A stretch of 45,660 bases of DNA from JACQGZ01 sp036004665 (lineage in GTDB: Bacteria; Sysuimicrobiota; Sysuimicrobiia; Sysuimicrobiales; Humicultoraceae), in the NCBI GenBank assembly GCA_036004665.1, contig DASYRG010000044.1, forward strand, positions 1 through 45,660, in the 5' to 3' direction. The translations under genes and the position numbers were made by a program. The notes below the pieces were generated by a model. The model made no database searches. It worked only from the letters and a program-made list of their open reading frames with translations, and was not told the origin of the DNA. Below are positions 40,267 through 45,660 of this stretch, in pieces; the stretch's first letter is position 1, and every line of letters starts with the position of its first letter.

Positions 40267-40663
40267 TACGACACCGTCACCTCTCTCGGATGGTCACAGA
40301 AGGCCGACCGTCTGACGCCTCGACACGGGACGGCGGAATCCGGCCCCAATTCTCTATGCCCAAAAAACAAAAAAGCGCGAACCGCAGTCGCCTTGTACCT
40401 TCATGGTATTCAACATGAAGAGGAGAAGTCCTTCCCGCCGAAGGGCGGAAAACCGCGTCGTTACTGGGTTTTTGCTCTACCCTTTGGTGCGATCCCGCAT
40501 CAACCTCCTGCCGCGCCTCGTCCGTCATTCGACTACCGCGGAGCGGGTGCGGACCAGACTGCATCCCCCCGCTCCAGGAGCGTCTGGCAGGGCGGGACTT
40601 GGGCAGGTAGCCGTTGAACCCCAGGCGGGTACAAAGTTCCACTGATGATTTCTTCAAACAGCG
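40267..40663. other. Gene-free leader region between the minor-pilin operon and the glycan locus
   Basis: About 400 nt between two divergent transcription units. I find no convincing gene. On the minus strand it holds a small stem CCGCC/GGCGG (40435-40448), a 7-bp stem CTTCATG/CATGAAG (40399-40420), the shared motif copy B and then a T-rich run (complement of 40362-40374). GGGT/ACCC and GCGG/CCGC mini-hairpins also occur around 40450-40490. The cluster of small stems followed by a T-run suggests a structured 5' leader or small RNA for the pilin operon, but the stem directly before the T-run is only about 4 bp. Confidence 0.4.
40397..40434 (-). promoter_or_regulatory. Shared intergenic motif, copy B (GGACTT-N11-GTTGAA ... 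AAGGT)
   Basis: On the minus strand, GGACTT (40431-40426), 11 nt, GTTGAA (40414-40409) and AAGGT (40401-40397) repeat the order and the first spacing of copy A near pilD. It lies about 131-168 nt upstream of the PilV copy 2 start, on the coding strand of the minor-pilin operon. The second spacing is 7 nt here against 10 nt in copy A. Confidence 0.45.
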
Positions 40664-41887
40664 ATGATCCTCCAGCGAAACGGTGCCTCGACGGTCGACG
40701 CGGTCGCCAGCATAACGCAGAAGCCGATTTTCTGGGCAGCGGTGGCTGGAGTGCTGGCGTTCGCCGTCTACCACGCCTCTTTCCCCGGCCCCACGCCTTT
40801 CGATCACTACGTTCGTCTGGCGCAGTCTCTTTTGCAGGGGCGCGTGGATTTCATCGACCCGCCGCGCTACCTCGAGGTGACAACCTATCGCGGCCGCGCA
40901 TACATGATGCCGCCGCCCTTCCCGGCGATCCTGATGCTGCCCTATGTGGCGCTGGCCGGCTCGGCCGCCAACCAGTCGCTGGTCAGCCACATCGTGGGCG
41001 GCCTGGCGGCCGCCCTCCTTCTGCTGCTGGCGACCCGGGTGCTGCCGGCGCGACGTGACTATCTATGGCTGGGACTGCTCGGGGCCTTCGGGACGATCTT
41101 CTGGTACCTCAGCGCCGTCGGCAGTTCGTGGTTCATCTCCCACGCGGTCGTCAACGTGGCGCTCACCCTGGGCGTCCTCGAGACGCTCGGGCGAGGCCGC
41201 CCCGCCCTGATCGGGGGGGCCGTCGCCGCCGCCTACTGGACGCGCCTTCCTACGGTTCTCACCCTCGCCTTTTTCCTCACCGCGACGGCGCAGCACTGGG
41301 CCCCGGGAGGGCTGCGCGGGTGGCGGCGCATCAAACTGGCCTACCTGATCTGGATGGGTGCCCCGGTGGCGGCGGCGATCGCGCTCAACGGCGCGTACAA
41401 CTGGGTCCGCTTTGGCTCGATCGCAGACGTGGCCGCCGCCGTGCGCCCGGGGATCTTCGGGGAGGCCTGGTTCTCCCGAGGACTCTTTCACTGGTCGTAC
41501 ATCCCGCGCCACCTGCAGATCCTCTTTGCCAAGCTGCCGGTGGTGGTCGCTCATCCCCCCTACCTGCTCGTGCCGCTGACGGGGCTGGCTATCTGGATCA
41601 CCACGCCGGTCTTCCTCTTCGCCCTGGCTGCGCCGCTGAGCCGCGTGACCGTCGCTGCGTGGGCCGGCATCGCCGCGGTCGCCGCCGTGGATTTCACCTT
41701 CGGCAACCCCGGCGTGCTGCAGTTTGGTTATCGCTTCGCCACCGACTTCTATCCATTCTTGTTCCTGCTGACAGTGTATGGGATGCGCGGTCGCGTTCCC
41801 CTCCTGGCGAAGGCGCTGATCGTCGCCGGGGTGGTCGTGAACCTGTGGGGAGTGCTCTGGACGCGCTGGGGCTGGGTGGGAATGTGA
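40664..41887 (+). CDS. Polytopic membrane protein, GT-C glycosyltransferase-like, paralogue 1
   Basis: A 407-residue integral membrane protein with about ten hydrophobic helices. The first periplasmic loop contains FDHYVRLAQSLLQGRVDFID and TYRGRAYMMPPPFPAILMLP, a layout like GT-C transferases, in which the loop after helix 1 carries an acidic metal or catalytic residue (here Asp in FDHY). The match is to fold and topology, not to a characterised enzyme. A second copy follows directly and shares the pattern AGRVH, YRGRTY and PFPPVPALLLMP. The ATG at 40664 has no strong Shine-Dalgarno. It opens a plus-strand locus with a methyltransferase and another GT-C protein. Confidence 0.72.
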   Translation: MILQRNGASTVDAVASITQKPIFWAAVAGVLAFAVYHASFPGPTPFDHYVRLAQSLLQGRVDFIDPPRYLEVTTYRGRAYMMPPPFPAILMLPYVALAGSAANQSLVSHIVGGLAAALLLLLATRVLPARRDYLWLGLLGAFGTIFWYLSAVGSSWFISHAVVNVALTLGVLETLGRGRPALIGGAVAAAYWTRLPTVLTLAFFLTATAQHWAPGGLRGWRRIKLAYLIWMGAPVAAAIALNGAYNWVRFGSIADVAAAVRPGIFGEAWFSRGLFHWSYIPRHLQILFAKLPVVVAHPPYLLVPLTGLAIWITTPVFLFALAAPLSRVTVAAWAGIAAVAAVDFTFGNPGVLQFGYRFATDFYPFLFLLTVYGMRGRVPLLAKALIVAGVVVNLWGVLWTRWGWVGM

Positions 41888-43047
41888 GAGGGGCTCCGGT
41901 CCGGCGCTCTCTGGGTGAGCCTCTGGCCGTCTTCATCCTAGTCCTTGCGGTCTATCTGTCGATCACGCCGAAGACCAACCCGTCGTACCGGCATTTCGTC
42001 TACTTGGCCGACGCCTTTCTAGCCGGCCGCGTCCACCTCGAGGGGGTGCCCGACTACTACCACGACGTCATCGTTTACCGGGGGCGGACCTACGCCCCAT
42101 TTCCGCCGGTTCCGGCCCTCCTGCTCATGCCAGCCGTGGCCGTCGCCGGCGAGCGCACCGATCAGGGACGAATCGGCCAGGCGCTCGCCGCCCTGGCCGT
42201 GGCGGTCTTCGTCGCGGCGCTGCGGCGGTGGTCGATCTCCCTCGCGGTGCGCCTTTTCTGCGGGGCGGCGCTGGCCTTCGGGTGCGTGCTCTGGCCGGCC
42301 TCAGCCATCGGCACGAGTTGGTTCTTCGCCCAGGAGGTGGTCGTCCTCGCCACTGCGGTGATCGCCTGGGAACTCGCGGGGACGGCGCGGCCGGCCGTCC
42401 TGGGGACGGCGCTGGCGGTGGCGTGGCTCACCCGGCTGACGGTCTTGCCGGCCACCCCGGTGTTGGCCGCCTGGGTCTGGACCCGGCACCGGCGCATCGG
42501 GGCGGTCGCGGTCTACCTCGCGGTGACCGCCGCCGGTCTGGTGGGATATATGCTCTACAATGTGGCTCGCTTTGGGGATCCCCTGCAGACCGGCTACCGC
42601 CTACTGTCGCTGGCGACCGTGAACGCCCAGACCGTCGCCGGCGGGGGCTTCTTCAATCTCCGCTACGTTCCCCAGCACCTGTACGGCATCTTCCTCCGCG
42701 CGCCGGATCTGATCTCCCAGGTCCCGTTCCTCCGTCCCTCTCCCTGGGGCATGGCGCTCCTCTTCACGAGCCCTTTGGCGCTGCGGCTGGCCTTTCCGGC
42801 GCGGCGTCCTCCCTGGATGTGGTGGGGACTGCTGATCGCCTCCATCGCCCTCCCCATGCTGGCATTCTTCTCGGTGGGATGGGTCCAGTTCGGATACCGC
42901 TACAGCCTCGACTGGTGGGTCTTCGTGCTGGTCCTGGTCGCGTTCGCCCTGGGCGAGCGACCGGGCCGCGTCGACTATCTGCTGCTCGTGCTGTCGGTGG
43001 CGATGAACGCGCTGGGGGTCTACTGGGTGCGTGCCCTGGGATGGTAG
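41884..43047 (+). CDS. Polytopic membrane protein, GT-C glycosyltransferase-like, paralogue 2
   Basis: A 387-residue integral membrane protein parallel to the preceding one: TNPSYRHFVYLADAFLAGRV, then VIVYRGRTYAPFPPVPALLL, a GTSWFFAQEVVVLATAVIAW helix (compare GSSWFISHAVVNVALTLGVL in paralogue 1), the VPQHLYGIFL segment (IPRHLQILF in paralogue 1), and WVQFGYRYSLDWW near the end (LQFGYRFATDFYP in paralogue 1). The GTG start overlaps the previous stop (GTGA). The stop codon TAG lies in the first unit of a 23-bp tandem repeat. Probable role in transfer of a lipid-linked sugar. Confidence 0.72.
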   Translation: MRGAPVRRSLGEPLAVFILVLAVYLSITPKTNPSYRHFVYLADAFLAGRVHLEGVPDYYHDVIVYRGRTYAPFPPVPALLLMPAVAVAGERTDQGRIGQALAALAVAVFVAALRRWSISLAVRLFCGAALAFGCVLWPASAIGTSWFFAQEVVVLATAVIAWELAGTARPAVLGTALAVAWLTRLTVLPATPVLAAWVWTRHRRIGAVAVYLAVTAAGLVGYMLYNVARFGDPLQTGYRLLSLATVNAQTVAGGGFFNLRYVPQHLYGIFLRAPDLISQVPFLRPSPWGMALLFTSPLALRLAFPARRPPWMWWGLLIASIALPMLAFFSVGWVQFGYRYSLDWWVFVLVLVAFALGERPGRVDYLLLVLSVAMNALGVYWVRALGW

Positions 43048-43103
43048 GGAATCGGGCTCGGGGATGGTAGGGGATCGGGCTCGGGGATGGTAGGGAACCG
43101 GCG
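43038..43103. repeat. 23-bp tandem repeat, nearly three units
   Basis: Units at 43038-43060, 43061-43083 and a partial one at 43084-43103 share GGGATGGTAGGG(A/G)ATCGGG and differ at few positions. The first unit contains the last codons and the TAG stop of the upstream membrane protein gene. Each unit carries ATGG TAGGG, so a stop and a potential start codon are repeated. It looks like a recent local slippage duplication of a gene end. Confidence 0.9.
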
Positions 43104-43143
43104 TCAGTCTAGCAGCGGCAGGCCGCGGGCATGGGGGGGATGG

Positions 43144-43896
43144 ATGCTCAGGCGCAACGCGCTCGCGCACGACGTGTCCCTCTCCGCTCGTGACGCCGCC
43201 CCGCCCTCGCGATCGGCACCGGCGAGTTTCGACGCGACCACCTTCGACAAATCGTACTTCGGTGCTGAGAGCAACTATGGCGGACGGTACGACTGGTACA
43301 ACCCGCCGCACAAGATCGCCGGGTACCTGCGGGAGATTCGGGCCGTCCGCCCCGGCGGTGCGCTCCTCGACGTCGGCTGTGCCTTCGGGCGGTTTCTCGA
43401 GCAGGCCCGGGCGCACTATCGCTGCGAAGGCATGGACATCTCCGCCTACGCGCTGGAGGCGGCGCGACGCCGGCTGCCGGACATCCCGCTGACGCAGGGC
43501 CGCATCGAGGACTTCCGCCCCGGCGGCCGCTACGACGTGGTCACCTGCTTCGACGTCCTCGAACACGTCCCGGACCTGGATCTGGCGCTGGGGAGGCTGG
43601 CCAACCTGCTGGCTCCATCGGGGGTCCTGGCGATCGCGGTGCCGGTCTACGACTCGCCCCCGGGCTGGGCATTTGGCCTGCTGGACCGTGACGCCACACA
43701 CGTCCACCGCCACGGCCGCCGCTTCTGGCTGCGGCGCCTGCCCGCGGCGGGACTGCGCCCCATCGTGTTCAAAGGCATTCTCCGGGTGCCTCTGCCGGGC
43801 GGACTCTTCCTCCATTTCATCAGCGGGCTCTTCCGGTTCTTCTCGTCCGCGATCTTCGTGATCGCCGAGCGCGTCGACCGTCCGCCGGCGTCCTGA
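43144..43896 (+). CDS. Class I SAM-dependent methyltransferase
   Basis: A protein of about 250 residues with the Rossmann-type methyltransferase fold. Motif I is ALLDVGCAFGRFLEQARAHY near residue 72, then CEGMDISAYALEAARRRL, the acidic post-I loop, and YDVVTCFDVLEHVPDLDLAL near 135, typical of the Methyltransf_11/23 group. The N-terminal segment TFDKSYFGAESNYGGRYDWY is common in methyltransferases found in polysaccharide loci. The C-terminus has a hydrophobic stretch (about 220-240) that may attach it to the membrane. An upstream ATG at 43087 lies inside the tandem repeat and would add 19 residues; ATG 43144 is preferred. Confidence 0.85.
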   Translation: MLRRNALAHDVSLSARDAAPPSRSAPASFDATTFDKSYFGAESNYGGRYDWYNPPHKIAGYLREIRAVRPGGALLDVGCAFGRFLEQARAHYRCEGMDISAYALEAARRRLPDIPLTQGRIEDFRPGGRYDVVTCFDVLEHVPDLDLALGRLANLLAPSGVLAIAVPVYDSPPGWAFGLLDRDATHVHRHGRRFWLRRLPAAGLRPIVFKGILRVPLPGGLFLHFISGLFRFFSSAIFVIAERVDRPPAS

Positions 43897-43910
43897 CCAC
43901 CCGCTCCCTC

Positions 43911-45236
43911 ATGCTCTGGTCGAGGCCCGCACGCCCTCCGTATGATCCGTCCCTGGGGACCCTGACCGTCGACGAGCTGACCCCCGCCCCGGCGGACGTC
44001 CGGCTGTGGTGGGGACTCCTGGCGGCCGCAGCGGTGCTGCGCGCCGTGATCATGCCCTACGGGGGATTTCCCACCGACATCGGCACCTTCAAAGGGTGGG
44101 CCAACGGCCTGGCCGAGCGGGGTCCTGCCGTCTTCTACGGCGGGGGCTTCGCGGACTACCTGCCCGGATACCTGTACGTGCTCTGGATCATCGGCGAACT
44201 ACAGGCGCGGCTGCGCTTCAACGACCAGACCTTTCTCTTTGCGATCAAGCTCCCAGCGACGGTGGCCGACCTGATCGGCGCCGTCCTGCTCTACCGGCTG
44301 GCCCGGAGATGGACCTCGACCCAGACGGCGCTGCTCGCCGCGGGCCTCTACCTCTTCCATCCCGCCCTCGTCTTTAACGGCGCCTACTGGGGACAGGCCG
44401 ACAGCGTCGGGGCCGCGGCGGCGTTGGGCGCGCTGACCCTCTTTCTCAGCAGCCATCCACTGGCCTGGGTCCTCGCCGCGCTGGCCTTCCTGATAAAACC
44501 ACAGACGGGACCGCTGCTTGCGGTCCTGGGTGTGGCCTTGGTCCGCCGCAGCTTGTGGCCCCTCGAGCGCCCTCACGAGTTCCGCCCACGCCCCGATCTG
44601 ATCATCGCCGCCGCCCTGATCGCCGGGGCCACGATCGTGCTGGTGGGCGCACCCTTTCACGTCGGACCCGGGCGGCTGGTCGCTCTCCTGCAGACCGCCT
44701 TCAAGATCTACCCGTACGGCAGTGTCGTCGCCTTCAATCTCTGGGGAGCGCTGCAGGGGTTCTGGCGCAGCGACCTGGGCCGTCTCGCCGGGCTGCCCCT
44801 GTTTGCGTGGGGGGCGCTGGCCGCCCTCGCCGTCGAACTCGTCATCCTGGCCGCCGTGTGGCGCCGTCCCACCCAGCGCACCATCCTGATCGCCGCCGCG
44901 GCGGCACTCGTCACGACCTTCCTGCTGCCCACGCGCATCCACGAACGGTACCTCATCCCCGCCCTCCCCTTCCTGGCCCTGGCCCCTGCGGTGGATCGCC
45001 GCGCCTGGACACCCTACCTGCTGCTCAGCGTCCTGCTCTGCCTCAACCTCCTCTACGCCTACACCCGCCCTTACGTGCAGACCTTCCTCCTGCCGCCGGT
45101 CATCGATCGAACGCTCTTCGCCGACGTCTCCACGCGCACCATGTCTGGCCTGGCGATGGTCGCCCTCCCTTGGCTCTTCTGGGTCCTTTGGCGTTCACGG
45201 CGTGAGGACGGCCCGAACAAAACCGTGATCCAGTAG
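43911..45236 (+). CDS. GT-C family glycosyltransferase (GT87/DUF2029-like)
   Basis: A 441-residue polytopic membrane protein with about ten helices. Diagnostic segments are FPTDIGTFKGWANGLAERGP (acidic residue after helix 1), GGGFADYLPGYLYVLW, NGAYWGQADSVGAAAALGAL near residue 158 and FLLPTRIHERYLIPALPFLA near 345; WGQADS and HERYLIP are widely shared by polyprenyl-phosphate-sugar-dependent mannosyl- and arabinosyl-type transferases. The substrate is unknown. The last dozen or so codons (REDGPNKTVIQ, then TAG) are read from hairpin h10: the 5' arm is coding and the stop is in the loop, so the element either entered the gene's 3' end or evolved as part of it. Confidence 0.88.
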   Translation: MLWSRPARPPYDPSLGTLTVDELTPAPADVRLWWGLLAAAAVLRAVIMPYGGFPTDIGTFKGWANGLAERGPAVFYGGGFADYLPGYLYVLWIIGELQARLRFNDQTFLFAIKLPATVADLIGAVLLYRLARRWTSTQTALLAAGLYLFHPALVFNGAYWGQADSVGAAAALGALTLFLSSHPLAWVLAALAFLIKPQTGPLLAVLGVALVRRSLWPLERPHEFRPRPDLIIAAALIAGATIVLVGAPFHVGPGRLVALLQTAFKIYPYGSVVAFNLWGALQGFWRSDLGRLAGLPLFAWGALAALAVELVILAAVWRRPTQRTILIAAAAALVTTFLLPTRIHERYLIPALPFLALAPAVDRRAWTPYLLLSVLLCLNLLYAYTRPYVQTFLLPPVIDRTLFADVSTRTMSGLAMVALPWLFWVLWRSRREDGPNKTVIQ

Positions 45237-45268
45237 TTCGGTTGTGGAGGGCCGTCCTCACGCCGTGG
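45195..45268 (-). repeat. Long-hairpin family copy h10 (overlaps the end of the glycosyltransferase gene)
   Basis: Outer stem about 20 bp (45195-45214 with 45249-45268), a tandem G-A/A-G mismatch with one bulged A, then an inner stem ending AAACCG/CGGTT. The 13-nt loop on the minus strand is AACTACTGGATCA, the family consensus. TAG at 45234-45236 inside the loop (plus strand) ends the glycosyltransferase reading frame. Confidence 0.9.
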
Positions 45269-45343
45269 AGGCCAGGTCTAACAGGAGCCAGGGGAGGGCA
45301 TCATCCGACTGGACACCCTATAAGTCAGGCACGACCCACGCGA

Positions 45344-45418
45344 CAAAGGCACCCCGCCCGCGCGAGGGCGGTTCGCAAAGCCACGGGACTGCGGGCGCAG
45401 TCAGCCGGGCTGCCGAAC
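45344..45418 (+). promoter_or_regulatory. c-di-GMP-I (GEMM-I) riboswitch aptamer
   Basis: The sequence follows the GEMM-I consensus closely: AAAGGC at the start of P1; a P2 hairpin CCGCCC/GGGCGG (45354-45371); the highly conserved junction CGCAAAGCCACGGG (45374-45387); a P3 hairpin GACTGC/GCAGTC with loop GGGC (45387-45402); then AGCCGGGCTGCCGAA closing P1 (45403-45417), where the usual form is AGCCGGGTTGCCG. GEMM-I RNAs bind cyclic di-GMP (some variants cGAMP). It is read rightward and is followed after about 10 nt by an intrinsic terminator, giving a complete expression platform. Confidence 0.88.
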
Positions 45419-45427
45419 GGGAAGCCG

Positions 45428-45460
45428 GCGTCTTCCTCACGCGGAAGGCGCTTCTCTTTT
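45428..45460 (+). terminator. Intrinsic terminator of the riboswitch
   Basis: A 9-bp stem GCGTCTTCC with GGAAGGCGC (one G-U pair; 45428-45436 with 45443-45451) and a 6-nt loop, followed at once by TTCTCTTTT (45452-45460). It lies 10 nt after the aptamer, as expected for ligand-controlled termination. Whether ligand turns expression on or off cannot be read with certainty without an explicit antiterminator. Confidence 0.85.
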
Positions 45461-45491
45461 GGGAAGGGGGGAAGCCACTCCGCCATAAACC

Positions 45492-45529
45492 GGCGTGAGG
45501 ACCGTCCTGCCAAAACCGAACGACTAGAT
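45492..45529 (+). repeat. Long-hairpin family copy h11, 3' arm missing
   Basis: The 5' arm and loop are present: GGCGTGAGGAC outer arm (nearly the same as in h10), CAAAACCG, and loop AACGACTAGAT. The expected CGGTTTTG and the 3' arm are absent. Instead the sequence continues into the transposase gene end. The element appears interrupted in its loop by the IS element; its other half should lie beyond the window if so. Confidence 0.75.
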
Positions 45530-45660
45530 GTGGTTCCCACACACGTTGTTTACACCTATCGAGGCTGGCACGCGGCCTCCGAGAGCTGTGTGGGGACGAT
45601 GGTGATTGTAATAGTGAAGCCATTTCGGGAAGGCCCCATGCCGCTCCTCGTTCGACTGGT
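45524..45660 (-). CDS. IS481-type transposase, C-terminal end (gene runs off the window)
   Basis: Reading leftward from the window edge the frame gives SNEERHGAFPKWLHYYNHHR followed by PHTALGGRVPASIGVNNVCG and NHI, then TAG (45526-45524). WLHYYNHHRPHTALGG with PAS and NNV is the C-terminal signature of DDE integrase-core transposases of the IS481 family. About 45 codons are visible. The stop codon falls in the loop of hairpin h11, so the last two or three codons may come from the target sequence. Confidence 0.88.
   Translation of the reverse strand, partial: QSNEERHGAFPKWLHYYNHHRPHTALGGRVPASIGVNNVCGNHI
45530..45660 (-). mobile_element. Insertion sequence end, IS481-like
   Basis: The break in hairpin h11 and the transposase 3' end place the IS terminus near 45529-45531, where the sequence begins TGTGGTTCCCACACACG; this contains GTGG/CCAC and may be the terminal inverted repeat. 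The other end and any target-site duplication are outside the window, so the exact boundary is inferred. Confidence 0.65.

Noticed and set aside
40362..40400. T-run on the minus strand as a true intrinsic terminator
   Set aside because: The stem directly before it is only about 4 bp (GCGA/TCGC), too weak to support the call; kept only as part of a possible leader structure.
40277..40990. Open frame of 237 codons on the minus strand over the pilin leader and the first membrane protein gene
   Set aside because: It overlaps the strongly supported plus-strand membrane protein and the product looks random in composition. The region is better read as a non-coding leader.
45244..45498. Open frame of 84 codons on the plus strand between h10 and h11
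   Set aside because: It coincides with the c-di-GMP riboswitch and its terminator, which explain the sequence better, and it has no start context.
17361..45529. Hairpin family as ordinary intrinsic terminators
   Set aside because: No copy is followed by a T-run in either direction, the second of each pair lies in a 5' region, and the loops are conserved, which terminators do not need. Rho-type or 3'-stability roles remain open.
17361..45529. Hairpin family as CRISPR repeats or integron attC sites
   Set aside because: Copies are dispersed singly or in pairs with no regular spacers and no cas or intI gene in the window. attC core sites (RYYYAAC/GTTRRRY) are not visible at the ends.

Overview
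The window is about 45.7 kb of GC-rich chromosomal DNA with tightly packed, often overlapping genes and many GTG/TTG starts. A secretin and PilM/N/O point to a diderm (two-membrane) bacterium. An uncultured thermophilic or soil/sediment lineage near Armatimonadota, CSP1-3 (Sysuimicrobiota) or Chloroflexota would fit, but there is no marker here that settles the taxonomy.

Layout. (1) 1-3381, minus strand: acyl-CoA dehydrogenase, EtfB, EtfA and the start of methylmalonyl-CoA mutase, joined by 1-4 nt overlaps, an acyl-CoA oxidation/propionate module. (2) 3534-4025: a small secreted protein of unknown function. (3) 4246-8499, plus strand: two thiolase-fold proteins that both lack the nucleophilic cysteine, two DUF35 zinc-ribbon/OB-fold partners and a membrane-anchored DUF1444-like protein; then two small unknown genes around a 3-hydroxyacyl-CoA dehydrogenase. 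(4) 10255-22604, minus strand: a long housekeeping run read from right to left (Xaa-Pro peptidase, EF-P, NusB, acylphosphatase, prenyl synthase, TlyA, NAD kinase, CTP synthase, branched-chain aminotransferase, NUDIX hydrolase, phosphopentomutase, purine and pyrimidine nucleoside phosphorylases, P-loop kinase). (5) 22829-40266: type IV pilus genes, namely two tandem copies of a four-gene minor-pilin operon (V-W-X-H types), then pilM-pilN-pilO, a GAF-GGDEF diguanylate cyclase, prepilin peptidase, a PilP-like protein, the PilQ secretin, a TPR protein and a LolA-like protein. (6) 40664-45236, plus strand: two paralogous polytopic membrane proteins, a methyltransferase and a GT-C glycosyltransferase, probably for a surface glycan. 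(7) 45237-45660: a c-di-GMP-I (GEMM-I) riboswitch with an intrinsic terminator, and the 3' end of an IS481-type transposase.

The most unusual signal is a family of eleven long intergenic hairpins (ten complete, one truncated next to the IS element). Most have 23-32 bp stems whose sequence changes from copy to copy while staying complementary. They share a conserved loop-closing AAAACCG/CGGTTTT and, in nine of the ten complete copies, an asymmetric 12-13 nt loop related to AACTACNGGATCA. In four intergenic regions they come as inverted pairs: one hairpin within 10 nt after a stop codon and the second upstream of the next gene. One copy supplies the stop codon of the glycosyltransferase gene from its loop. 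I do not recognise this family; it could be a REPIN/MITE-like mobile element, an RNA 3'-end/terminator system, or both.

A second theme is cyclic di-GMP: a diguanylate cyclase with an intact inhibitory-site motif lies inside the pilus cluster, and a c-di-GMP riboswitch lies at the right edge, apparently cut off from its target by the IS element.
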